From: Lineus longissimus
Taxonomy: Eukaryota; Nemertea; Pilidiophora; Heteronemertea; Lineidae
Length of the DNA: 64,000 bases
Reading direction: 5' to 3'
NCBI RefSeq assembly: GCF_910592395.1
Contig: NC_088310.1
Coordinates: 7,449,501-7,513,500 of the forward strand
The translations under genes were made by a program, and so were the position numbers. Position 1 is the stretch's first letter. The number at the start of each line of letters is the position of its first letter. Of the stretch, positions 12,868 through 24,600 are shown one piece after another. Below the pieces are notes generated by a model. It searched no databases. It saw only the letters and a program-made list of their open reading frames with translations, and had not been told where the DNA came from.

Positions 12868-15800
12868 CTTGGGCAAGTTAATACCCATTCGATTTATGCT
12901 TTTTTTCGATTGCGTTAGACATGATGTCTTATCGGATGCAATAGGAGGTTCCACTCAAAAACCATTGAAGTAAAATTACATGGTATTTTGGTGAACATAT
13001 TCATTCAGAAGTTGAGTTTTTTGGGCATTACTCCAGTATTTTACATCAGTCTGGCTGAGATGTTTTGGTCATCACACTTTGATCTTCATGCAGTTTTGAA
13101 AAGATTTAGCTGCAATTTGCAAACATCCCTTCGAAACCATCAGAAAAGATGACAAACGCAACAGCAAAGTTGAGATGGGTCCAGTGAAATGTTGAAAATG
13201 GAAGAAAGTGTGCAGAAACAGAAGGGGAAATAGAAAAATGTCGCACTGCCTCAAGTATTTTTCGTATATTGCTCCAACGATTCCCATCAACTAGCAGCTT
13301 GCATCTCAATATATGGCAGTTGACTTGCAAGACTTAATGCATCTAAAAGGCGATCGGATGACCATCTTCACATATGCATTCAGTCTATATGTGCCATCAT
13401 TTTATCCTGAGTACATCGTACATTTCATACAGTCTGCTTAGTCGATCATTCTGAGTAGCTTTTCCCCATTCAGCTATGGGATGGCACAAATTTGATTAGC
13501 AGCATCTGATCCATCAGCACTCTTTGCTAATACAACTATTTGGTCATGCAAGCTAATTGCACTTGATAACCTTCAGTCACTTGCATTCACTGGTTTCAGA
13601 TTGCCACGCTATTGAAACAATTGGTCACACTTCATTGTTTCCTTGGTTCGGAGTATATCTCCTTCCCATTCCTTTCCTTGAGCCCCGATTTTCCTTTAAC
13701 AATGCACAAAGTCAAACCCAATCCTGTTAGGAATGGAAAACACATCGATGTTGATAAACACTTTAGACTTTAGATTTTGAAAATTTTACTTCAACTGACC
13801 TGCCGGCAGTTGAGAAAGCTTGCATCAGAGACAGACTTTAGGTTTCAGCCTTGCCTCGCTGTCACATTTTCAAGAATAATGACACAACATTACAACACGC
13901 ATGTTATTTGTCACTTTTTCACACGTCGTGAATGGGGAAAATTAGTGAGCCCTGGAGTTAATTGCACTTGTGAAAGGTTGAAATTATCCATTTGTTTTAA
14001 GGCAATAATTAGGCACGGTGCTCCGTGTTACGTCATAAATCAAGAAAATCTTTCTGACAGATTCTGTGAGGGATAAAGTTGCTTCGGGTTATGTGATGTC
14101 GCTGCATTGCCACGTTTCTGCCCATTTCGCCCAAAATTTTCAAACTTCAGGTAACTGCATGACTTGAGGTTCCATTCATCTCTTAAAGTTTTACTGCCAA
14201 GACACTTCTTTGCATCCAAGAAGCCTTAGTTGTAGGATCATCAAACTGGCATTGCAGGTTCATCTTAACAGCCATATTGGGAACATTAGACCTTGACCTA
14301 CTTTAAATCCTGAAAGTTCGTCATCTAGTGACTTCAACTTCAGGATGAAAAATATTGATTTTCAGAACTCATGAAAAAGTTATTGTGTCAGTTTAGAACA
14401 ATGCCCAGATAAATCTAGTTACGATTCTGAAGGACCACCATTCTGCTCTCAAGCATCCCACTTTTGTAATAACTTGCTTAAATTTGATTTGAGTGTTTGT
14501 AACATGTCAACAGTGCCCACACAGGATACTGGTTGATGTTTGACTGGAAGTGTCCTTGACCAATGGCAGTTGATAAATGTTTCATAAGTGGTGTCAGAGA
14601 ATGGATACTAAAAATTGCAATTTCACATGCCTCTTTACTGACATCCTCTAACAGCAGGGACACTTCGTGGCAATAGGGGGCCCTGTCGTGTTTTAAGAAG
14701 GTGCTCCATCCTCCCACATCAGGTCATTGTAAAAACACGGGATACACTTCTGTATTATACCTGCTGTCAACAAGGTATGCCACCTAAAGGCCACACTTGA
14801 ATTTGAAAGTACCCAATATCACAATTTTTTTAATTACAGCAATAAATTTCAATTGAGCATCTGCGACAGCCGCCAATCTTGGTTACCTGGCAACAAATCA
14901 AAACACATTTAATTGGCCGCAAACATACAACATGAAACACACAGGGAGTGGGTTAGGTATGTGATACTGTATCAAATTAATATATTCAGGATCAATTTCC
15001 TGATACAAAGATGCAACCAGATGGATCTTTCTTTTTTGCCAACATTGCTGGGAGTTGTTTTTTTATTTTGCATTCGGATATCAAGTTCTTCAACAGAAAT
15101 CTAATGATCGGGTGCATGCCATTTTTCAGGCAAATGGACATTTTTCTGAACTCCTTTTAATGGAAGGTTTCTCTTGCTGGTATAGGATTGGCTAAATCTT
15201 GTTATCTAACATGTTGAAAGGCACTTTAGTGCATTCAAAAGAGTTTATTAGTATAATTGAAGAATTCTTAAAGAAATATCGGCATACTTGGCAATACTTA
15301 ATCATCCCTACTAATTTTTAAATTTATCAATTTCAAAACAGGAGACTTCGCACAAGGTCTAGATTGACGTAAACTGCCATGAAAACAACTTCTACTGTCA
15401 ACTGACTCATCATCAAGCTAATAGAGAGCAATTTGCAAATTTTGACATGTTTTGTCAATGAAATAATTAGGCAAGAAGATACGGTGACTGGTTAGAGATA
15501 CGGTGACAGCTAGAAGAAACACTATCACGAAGCTGCAGTCAACCGTAGCACCTAAATTGCTCAAACAATTTGCGAAAAGCAGATAGGTGATACCTCACTC
15601 ACCATGATCTTTAACATAACATTATCACCGTTTGATGCAGACATAATGAGGAGAGAAGATGATACAAATCGCATGTCGGAGCAAATTATAAAATTGTGGT
15701 CATCAAAAAGTTCACAAAGAGCATATTAGAACTCGCTTGTAATTTGACATGCATTACTGAATATGTAACTGAAAGACTTATTGTTTGACAAGTAATATAA

Positions 15801-17349
15801 TTGGAGGGCCATGGTGCTAGCATCTTTGCCTCCTCTTGCAAAGATACACGGGGCAGCAAAAACAAATGTTTGCAACTTGTATTGCATGGGGCAAAGAAAA
15901 TGCTATCATCTCATCCTGATTCAACAGCACCCCAACTTATCGAACCAAACACTTGGTCGCAAAAAATACAGGGAGACCATGAACAAGGTCTCTCATGACA
16001 AATTGGCTTCGTTTGTAGCTTAACAAAGCGCATCAGGGTTGTGTTGTCGTACCCCGGAGTAGATCATCTTTCTTCAGGGTTGGCTTAATAAAACCAGGCG
16101 CATAATACAGGCCACATTTTATGTCATTTCCATTCAGTACAAATGTTATTTTCAATATAGACAGTTTTTTCTCCAGTTCGTTGCAAGTCTTCTTCAAGAA
16201 TCGAAGCGAGTGGATGTGCAATGTTCACTGAAATTAAGGGCTGACCACAGGTACCACCATTTTGGCTAGAACCTGAAATCCTAGAGCATAGAACACCTTC
16301 AAAATGATGTGAATGCCAAATTTGAGGGTTGAAGTCCGTTCTCTGGAAAGCAAAGAACTGATTCCAACCCTTGAAATGGGCATTCGCTTCATTTTGAAGG
16401 ACATCTAATTGCTTTAGGATTTCAAGTCCTAGCCAAAATGGGGGCGCCTATGGTCAACCCTTAGGAGATGTCTGGACTGAAAATGATTTGGGAATTTGCT
16501 GGACTGCTTTTAAAAGCTATCTCATCTTCACTCTAACCCAAGGGTGTGACTAGTTTCACCCGCAAATAATAATTCTTGACAAAGTACAATGCAATTGAAA
16601 CACAAGTGAGTCATCACTATAACACATCACTCACATCTTCATCCTACCATGGCAATTAGTGGGACCTTGATCGTAGACTTTAAAGTGTGAAACTGTGATG
16701 GACTTTTACGCATAGCGGTCAGATTAACAACACATGTTATGTTCAGCACAACAACTCGCTTTAAGCATTGTCATGGTTTTTTGTGGGACCACGTCCAAAA
16801 TCAGCCAAGATTTTTATCGGTGACAAACACTCTGCTACCACGCAATCGTGAAAACATTGGAAGAGAAGCCAAATAAAACAGAAAAAAACACCACTTGTTA
16901 TGCTCCAGGACACATCATTACCACCTTCACTCCATTGCTCACCAAGTTAATTTTCACCCAAAACACAACTTCACCTATTCAGTTTGCGAAATCGTGGAAA
17001 TTCCATTTGGTTTCTGAGTGAGGTAATGGCTTCAGAAATTGAATAGAGATATCTCGCATGATTAACCCCAAAAGAAATAACGAACGAAATTCTTTGACAA
17101 TTTCTGTCAAAATTGAGTTTATAACTCGGAGCACGATATCAGAATTTTTCCATGATTAGATTTGAAATCAGTCGCGGAATGCAATGCATGATGGGGAGAT
17201 TAGCATTCCAACACGAAAACACATTATTTCGGACAGAAAAAGTGCATGCATACCGAACTGAGCAGTTTCAGCGTGAGATCTCGTGTGACATGCGGTACTG
17301 AAACATGTCAGTGATGCCCTTCCTTCTCGATCACTAGGGAGAGACTCAC
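12868..17349. other. Intron-like sequence
   Basis: No supported exon. It contains the foldback element at 16238-16460. The open frame at 13777-14076 (99 codons) lacks splice or composition support. A good isolated donor-like site (CATG then GTGAGTGA) occurs on the minus strand near 15603 without a matching open exon. Confidence 0.45.
16238..16460. mobile_element. Foldback (inverted-repeat) MITE-like element
   Basis: The left arm begins GGGCTGACCACAGG and the right arm ends CCTATGGTCAACCC. Arms of about 95 bases match when one is reverse-complemented, sharing CCATTTTGGCTAG, TGAAATCCTA and CCTTCAAAATGA blocks, and meet in a loop near 16330-16365. Flanks are TTAA on the left and TTAG on the right, so the target site duplication is unclear. 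No open reading frame; non-autonomous. Confidence 0.75.
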
Positions 17350-17387
17350 CGCTGAACCCTTTTTCATCATCATCATAAACCCTGCCC
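17350..17387 (-). CDS. Short exon of gene N, 38 bases
   Basis: A pyrimidine-rich acceptor (CCTCCCCGTCTTATTG... ending CAAAAG at 17388) and a near-consensus donor (AGCG then GTGAGTC, 17348-17349) bound 38 bases. They encode one base, GRVYDDDEKGFS, and one base. The acidic DDDEKG core and both strong sites make it a plausible small exon. Its phase (needs two bases before, leaves one after) is compatible with the exon at 8121-8153 but not with the one at 12792-12867, so further exons or alternative splicing must exist. Confidence 0.5.
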
Positions 17388-17949
17388 CTTTTGTATATGA
17401 CAATAAGACGGGGAGGGCTTCAGTCAATACCCTTAATGCAGCAGCAGCTGACAATTTACGCATTCAGCCAATGAGGAGGAAACTCGCTATGAGATATCAA
17501 TTTGGATGCAACACTAATTGCATTGAACATACTGGAGGCTGGCTGGGTTTACGAAAGGATCATTAATCGGACTGAAGATCAACGAAGGGGAAGGGTTTCC
17601 ATTCATGGCCCTTTTTGCAGTCATATCACTATGATTCCATTGAGGCCAAAGATGTTTTATTTTGCAGTATTCATGATCTGGCAATGTTGGAGGTAGCTTA
17701 TATAGCAAGACATACTGATAAACTGTTTTTTTCTTACTGGAACTAAGTCCAGGGAAAGGCCACGTTATTTTCACAAAAGCATCCCTTAGTACAGTGTACA
17801 GTTGACATTATTGACATACTTTGGTCAAACAATCCATCCACGACTATCAATGAAAGCTATTCCTTTTACGAAACTATTGAGGCAAGCGTAAAATAACTTG
17901 TAAAACTCTTAATACCACATTTTGACAAATAAAAGCACCAAGTGTCTAC

Positions 17950-18039
17950 CTTATAAACAAGCAGCAAGAACAAGCCGTCCTTCCACCCAAGACTCGAGCA
18001 TGCATCGAGTATCGCAGAGGAAATTGCATCTTGTGCACA
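17950..18039 (-). CDS. Internal exon of gene N, 30 codons, phase 0-0
   Basis: A very good polypyrimidine acceptor (TTGTTCTCTGCTGCCTTCTGAG, ending 18040) and a consensus donor (TATAAG then GTAGAC, 17948-17949) enclose exactly 90 bases. They read AQDAISSAILDACSSLGW and KDGLFLLLVYK with no partial codons. The other frame starting at the same acceptor ends in a stop. The peptide looks like two packed helices or the end of a domain. Family not recognised. Confidence 0.52.
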
Positions 18040-18849
18040 CTCAGAAGGCAGCAGAGAACAAGGCAATCGACAACGTACGGAAATGTCGAGGAAATTGGGT
18101 TGTCACTGTAACCCCTGAGAGTGTACTCGCACTACGGGTGACAAAATGGCCGCCTTATTGACATAAAGCTGCAGCAAAATGTGCACATTTAACCAACAGT
18201 TTATTCGCAAGCACGACCGCAGATGAAAGTGTACCCTAAATAATTGCACCGTAAATAATTACAGCAGTGCAAAGCGAATTTCCTATTCGAGAGAAAAACT
18301 AGTAGGCGACAAACAAGTTCAAAAGATGATCTAATGAGTTCTTCAGGCCAACCTTGCAAAGCGCTGACATAAGCTGCATGTGCGAGTCTGTACCAGGTAT
18401 GGCTCATGGCTTCTCTCGTTACCATGGTTACTGGACACACCCCTTGCAGCATGATGGGTAATGGGTAGTCAACAGCTATGAGTATGGCGTTGAATAGCTT
18501 GGACTGACAAGCTTGCATTATGCATGAGTATAGGTTCTCCAGGCATTCCGCACTCACTCGTAAGGTGAGCAAGTATAGAGGACTGCACCACCTTAAAGCA
18601 ACGAAATGGCAAATAGTTGAATGAAACGGCCAGGGGCCATTGTGCTCACCGTATACATCTTTTAGTAGGCAGGATCATGCTTAGTTTAGAGGTGAATATG
18701 GTGAACACAATCAGGCATGAAGACTTTTTTTAGATGTGTATTGATTTTTAGATGTGTATTGATGTCAAGTAATAAGACAGGGCAGTATATATAAGTTTAT
18801 GATCCAACCAATAATTGTCTATGACATCAACAAGATCAATATCGTGTGA
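18040..18849. other. Intron-like sequence; unsupported 123-codon frame
   Basis: A minus-strand open frame at 18201-18572 runs 123 codons without stop but shows no acceptor/donor pair and unremarkable composition. A direct repeat TTTTTAGATGTGTATTGAT occurs twice at 18727-18763. Confidence 0.4.
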
Positions 18850-19939
18850 TTGCTAAGAGTCCCTGCAATAAAAAATTCATCGAAAAAAAGTCATTAATAA
18901 GCAAGATATTGCACGTCCTACTTTTTCAGTTTTGACCCCCTGGTGGCCAAATCAAGAATCAGATGAGGCCAAAATTCGGTGTCAGAGATTATCTGATGTA
19001 GGGGGTTACATGTACCAACTTTCAAGTTCATAGCTTCAGCAGTTAAGAAACGTGCCATAGTTACACTCTAATGGCCAATTTACGCCATTTGACCTCTCTG
19101 ACCTAGAAAAGGAGGTCAAATCCAAAAATCGTAGGACATGTGGTGTATCCTTGCTAGAAGTCCCTGCCATAAAAATTTTATCGAAAACAATTCACTCAAA
19201 TAAGCAAGATATTGCACTTCTTCCTTTTTCCATTATGGCCCCCTGGTGGCCGAATAAAGAATCAGATCAGGCCAAAATTCGGCATCAAAGGTTATCTGAT
19301 GTAGGGGGTTATATGCACCAAGTTTCAAGTTCATAGCTTTACTGGTTAAGAAACGTGCCATAGTTTACACTCCAACGGCCAATTTACGCCATATGACCTC
19401 TGTGACCTTGAAAAGTAGGTCAAATTGAAAACCCGTAAGACATGTGATGTATTCTTCCTAAGAGTACCTACCATAAAAATTAGATATCCACTTTTGGCCC
19501 CCTGGTGGCAAAGTTGAGAATCAGATCAAACTGAAATTCAGCACCAGAGGCTATGTGATATAGGGGGTTATATGTACCAAGTTTCAAGTTCATAGCTTTA
19601 GTGGTTAAGAAACGTGCCATAGTTTACACTCTAACGGCCAATTTACGCCATATGACCTCTGTGAACTTGAAAAGCAGGTCAAATTAAAAACCCGTAAGAT
19701 AGAAGATGTATATTTGCTATGAGTACCTACAACACCAGTTTCATCGAAAACAAGTCACTAATAAGCGAGATATCACACTTTTTAGATATCGACATTTGGC
19801 CCCCTGGTGGCCAAGTTGAGAATCAGATCAGACCGAAATTCAGTGTCAGAGGTCACCTGACCTAGGGGGTGCTGTGTACAAAGTTTTAAGTTCATAGCCC
19901 TAGCGGTTAAGAAACGTGCCATTGTTTTTTAAATAGGAT

Positions 19940-19972
19940 ACGACGACGGACGACGACGACGGACGACGGACA
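19940..19972. repeat. GAC-type microsatellite closing the first repeat run
   Basis: An imperfect (GAC)n run is followed by CACTGCGGTATTACATAAGACT and the CCCCTACGGTGAGCC tail. Confidence 0.9.
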
Positions 19973-20088
19973 CTGCGGTATTACATAAGACTCCCCTACG
20001 GTGAGCCAAAAATCAAGAAAATGTAAGATACAGGTCAGAAAAGACAAAAGGGAAAAGATAAAAAATAATAAAATAAAAAAATATTTTT

Positions 20089-20135
20089 GGCCGTCCCTGA
20101 CCGGGGTTTGAACTCACGACCTTTGGATTGCCACA
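20089..20135 (-). pseudogene. tRNA 3'-half fragment
   Basis: Read on the minus strand the segment has a B-box-like T arm (GAGTTCAAACCCCGG) after GGTCGT, as in tRNA-derived SINEs. No matching A box lies upstream. It sits between the two runs of the 300-bp array. Confidence 0.4.
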
Positions 20136-21073
20136 ACACGAAAAACACAAAACATGCAATTTCGGCCATATCTGTGTCTGCGTTGTGACCTCTGTGACCT
20201 CGACAAGTAGGTCAAATTAAAAACCCATATGATATATGATGTATCCTTGCTATGAGTACCTACCACAAAAGTTTTATCGAAAACAAGTCATCAATAAGCG
20301 AGATATCACACTTTTTAGATATCCACATTCGACCCCCTGGTGGCCAAATTGAAAATCAGATCGGACCGATATTCAGCACAAGAGGTTATCTGATATAGGG
20401 GGTTATATGTACCAAGCTTCAAGTTCATAGCTGTGGCGGTTGAGAAACGTGCCATAGTTACACTGAAACAGCCAATTTATGCCATTTGACCTCTGCAACC
20501 TTGAAAAGTAGGTCAAATTAAAAACCCGTACGATAATGATGTATCCTTGCTATGAGTACCCACCACGAAAGTTTTATTGAAAACAAGTTATTGATAAGCG
20601 AATTATCACACTTTTTAGGTATCCACATTCGGCCCCCTGGTGGCCAAGTTGAGAATCAGATCAGACCGAAATTCAGCACCAGAGGTTATCTGGTATAGGG
20701 GGTTATATGTACTAAGTTTCAAGTTCATAGCTGTGGAGGTTGAAAAACGTGCCATAGTTACACTGAAACAGCCAATTTACGCCATTTGACCTCTGTGACC
20801 TTGAAAAGTAGGTCAAATTAAAAACCCGTATGATATATGATGTATCCTTGCTATGAGTACCTACCACAAAAATTTCATTCCAAACAAGTCATTAATAAGC
20901 GAGATATCACACTTTTTAGATATCTACATTCGGCCCCCTGGTGGCCAAATTAAGAATCAGATCGGACCGAAATTTAGTGTCACAGGTCATCTGACCAAGG
21001 GAGTCCTGTGTACAAAGTTACAAGTTCATAGGCTTAGCGGTTAAGAAACGTGCCACTGTTTTTGAAACAGGAT

Positions 21074-21118
21074 ACGACGACGACGACGGACGACGACAGA
21101 CGACGACGGACGACGGAC
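21074..21118. repeat. GAC-type microsatellite closing the second repeat run
   Basis: Imperfect (GAC)n with the same downstream tail as the run at 19940-19972, which shows that the array and its tail were copied together. Confidence 0.9.
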
Positions 21119-21249
21119 ACTGCGGTATTGTAAAGACTCCCCTACGGTGAGCCAAAAAGACACATCAAAAGGTCTGGACAATGGAGGATAGGTGAGTCAA
21201 GAGCATGGTTAATGATGCCTGAACAATATGGCTGAAGTGAAACTGTTGT

Positions 21250-21660
21250 TTAAGGAATTAATACCGAACTGGCGGTCATTGGTTGTATAATCGCCTCGGG
21301 TTTTGGACTGCATTTTCGGTCTACCCGAGCGGTCTTGATTATACAACCAATGACCGACAGCGAGGTATTCATTTCTATTCTAAAAGGTTTCAAAATTAAA
21401 CAAATTAAATACGATTTGAAAGGTATATATGTTCCGTTTTCGTCAAAGAATGATCCAGCCTGGTGTCCGGAACTCCGCCATATTGTTGCTTGTGAAGATG
21501 ACGTCACGCAGCAAGGGAATTCCCAGTCAAGTGTCGTGATTTTATATCTAAAATAATTCGTCTGCTAAAATTCAGAATTTTATACCTACCCAGGCGGTCA
21601 TTGGTTACGATACCAAGACCGCTCCGATCAAAACGAGGCGTAATGTATTTTGTATTAGAA
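21250..21660. mobile_element. Foldback element with CCAAT-box arms
   Basis: GCGGTCATTGGTTGTATAAT at 21271-21290 is mirrored by ATTATACAACCAATGACCG at about 21338-21356, giving a hairpin with the loop near 21305-21330. A third related copy (GGCGGTCATTGGTTACGATA) lies at 21592-21611. The interval between has a 73-codon open frame without further support. It is probably a non-autonomous DNA element; no target duplication was resolved. Confidence 0.65.
21499..21506. promoter_or_regulatory. Palindromic CRE-like site
   Basis: A perfect TGACGTCA octamer, the consensus CREB/ATF site, occurs about 27 bases after CCGCCATATTG, which resembles a YY1 site. It is inside the foldback element flanked by CCAAT-box copies. 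Function is inferred from motif match only. Confidence 0.35.
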
Positions 21661-21699
21661 ACAATGATATACTGTGACTAAGGCCTTTTAGAATTTTTA

Positions 21700-24600
21700 A
21701 TAAAAGTGTGCCAATATGAAAATTATCACTTGAAGAGAACAGAGGCATGGGAAGTGGGAATTCAGAGGCAAAAAAATTCAACACACGTCACACAGCAAAA
21801 TGAATGAACGCGTGACCTAATCCTCTGTAATTCCATGAACTCTCAAGTCAGAGAAAAAACATATATATATCAACTGAAGTGTCATACTTCCAACTCTTCA
21901 GCCACATGTTACAACACAATGAGAGATAAGTGCACGACCCGAGTATCCACTTGAATTGAAATACTCATAATCTGGACAAAAGAATCACACATGTTGACAA
22001 ACTTATCGATAATATCCTCCTGCTCTGGTAACTAAAGTGGACTCGATTGGTCAAAAAAGTCTATTGTGACGCATGGTGCTTTATGGGGATCAAAATAGAG
22101 CCCAGCTGGAATGGACTTCTCGTCAACACTGTACTCGAACAGGTGATATAAAATGAGAAATTAGGTCAAACAGCGGTATATCGATTAGGCCCTTGTCCTC
22201 CAATAAGACCTATGCCAGCGTCGTACGAGAAATTTAGATACTACTGAGACCTGCGATTATGATTGCTGCAACGTGCAATAAAACGTCCTTTCTTCTCTCA
22301 GTAAAACCGTAATTGACCCAGGTTGCTCCTATCACCAATTTTTATTGCGATAACCACTGCAAACAAGCAGTTTTTGTTGCCTGCGATTATGATCACAGGT
22401 CGTACTGATTGTTCCAGAGCACTTTATGAAATAACTTCCGTCTAACTGTCACAACTTCAAGAGTGAAAGATATCAGTGGTGGAAAGACTGTGCCGATTTT
22501 GGATGATAAATCAGCTTGGGTATCATTGCCATACCCAAATGGCTGTTGTCACAGCCAACAATAGAGGAACCTGGATCGTTGCTAACACAGTAATGCAAAC
22601 ATTAATGGAAACGCCTAATGGGAAATAAGGAAGTAATCATTACCACAGATCTTGGAGATAACTTCATGACGCCAAATTATATTAGCCTGATACAAAACCG
22701 CACCAAAGACTGAATCGGAGAAGTTACTTCATACTCTGTTCATATTTTGATACTGTTCTATTTCTATAACACCAAGAGTGTGATCAGGAGCCCAGACAAT
22801 ATTATGACGCCTCGTCAAACTGCTGTTGGTTGAGAAACCTTTCAGTTAAGCCTCTCTGTACTGAGATCTTCAACACTTTACATGTACTACTAGACACCCA
22901 TCACAAACAACAACATATTGATGGCTGACAATGATAGATCAACAAATGCAAAAAAAAGTCTTGGGACACCAGCCAAGAGACCAGACTGATAAATAATAAC
23001 TCTCCATGTCTTAAAACCAGACAATGCAAAGCCCAGGGCAAAAAGTTCAAAACATCTTTTGGATGAGAGCCAGTAGACTTAAAGCATTCAAAACCATAGA
23101 CGGCTTTTCTGCAGCATTCACTAAATGAAAGACAAGGCTTATGGCCTTGTAATGTAATGCCCAATGAATCCATCTGAAATGATAAACCAGTATCCCCAAT
23201 GGAATATATCCCTAACTGCCCTGGCAGATAGATGACTAAGGTCACAGAGACGTTGTCAATGACGGAGAAGTTCCAACCAGCGTCACCAGATGTTGTGGCA
23301 GCACTGTCTTGATGATATTAAACACTCGTCTGCATGCTTCACGGTTTCCATGCTCGCAAAGGACAATCACTTTCGTCGTTCAACATCGCTGCATTTCATA
23401 ATCATATTACAGAAATGCTGATTAAATTACATGCAAAGCAGCTCTGGGATGTTTTCAAAAGACGCCGGATTGATTCGACGCTCAAGAAGATTGCTTGGAA
23501 GCTTCCACGTTCACTTTTGATGAATTATTAATCACACATTTCATCAGGTGTATGCAGAATGTTCAGTTAAAAATTACTTATGGATCAGTTTGCTATTGAA
23601 CAGACGGCCAGGAGCAAAGGCTGCCATAGAATCTTTGATTTGGGAAGACCTAACAACCAGATTAAAGACACATAGCATTTTCAATTCGGTTGCAAATGGC
23701 TTTGCATGTGTCAATTCAATATTGGCAACTAATGTTATCAAAAGTCGCTGAACCTTCTTCTTTTTCTTCTTCTTCTTCTTAGTGTTATATTTTCTATTTT
23801 TGGCGATACTACACAACCAGGCCTATGTCTCTTATAAACCCGGCTGTCATCTCTTGTTCATCCCTACCGACTGATGCACTGTTTGGCTGAACCAAAACGA
23901 CATTATCATTTACAGTCTGACTGACAATCTTGTCATGTGGGAAGTTGGTTAAAGGAGTTTCTCTTCAAATTCACAAAACTGATTGCCCATAAAAATGATG
24001 ACAGCCTGACGCAGGGTCAAAAGGAAATTGAAATAGAGTTTGGGAGTTTTTCAACGTTTCCTTGAAATCTGCTTTCAAAAATTTATGGCCAACATTGTTT
24101 GTATATACCACAATTCCTAAACAAAAGGTGTCCATGAAACAGTAACTCATTTCTGGCCAGAGACACTACCATACTGGGTTAGAAAAGCTGCATTCCCGAT
24201 CCTTCAGTGGAAACTGCCTGGTAATTAAAAGACCCGCTTTGGGTGTTGCAGCTCCACTGAGCACCTAAAAGTGCGATGAAGACTCTTGATTGATGTGAAA
24301 ACGGATGACTAACTCCAAATCCCTAACTCGGGTTTTACATTCTGTGATCAGCTGACTCCAGGTCCCATTCATGGCATATATCATCGAGTCTTGCGTAAGC
24401 GTGCAATAACAGTGAGCACGCTGTAAGCTTGGCCACAACAATCAGCTGATCGACTTGCCACGCTTCATGAATCCAGTGGCAACTGCTATTTGCAAGCAAT
24501 GGCCATTAATGGAGGACAGCATTTACAGACAAAACATGCATTGGTGAATTTCATCGATAAACTACTCAGAATGCTGTGCGCTTGCAACCTGAAGTGATAT

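Larger units (their letters stand above)
18850..21157. repeat. Tandem array of a roughly 300-bp unit with CTCF-like motif
   Basis: Seven units share, in order: a TATCCTTGCTATGAGTACC-like start, ATCGAAAACAAGTCA, AAGCGAGATATCACAC, GGCCCCCTGGTGGCCAA, an AATCAGATC block, TTCAAGTTCATAGC, AAGAAACGTGCCATAG, then TGACCTCTGTGACCTTGA and GTAGGTCAAA. The CCCCCTGGTGGC core sits near 18935, 19239, 19498, 19800, 20333, 20633 and 20934, so spacing is mostly 260-300. The array falls into two runs (four and three units), each closed by a GAC-rich minisatellite and the same tail (CTCCCCTACGGTGAGCCAAAAA-like; about 19987-20010 and 21137-21157). No transposase or reading frame is visible. Confidence 0.9.

Noticed and set aside
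10700-15000. Fossil transposase or retrotransposon gene
   Set aside because: Several broken frames hint at one, but I could not find a catalytic motif, terminal repeat or consistent strand.
18201-18572. 123-codon minus-strand open frame (gene-like)
   Set aside because: No acceptor/donor pair, no recognisable motif, and frames of this length are expected by chance a few times in a 64-kb window.
22901-23325. About 140-codon minus frame including NFSVIDNVSVTLVIYLPG
   Set aside because: Protein-like in part, but the acceptor is weak, no donor fits and a competing frame (RVFNIIKTVLPQHL) is equally good; left unannotated.
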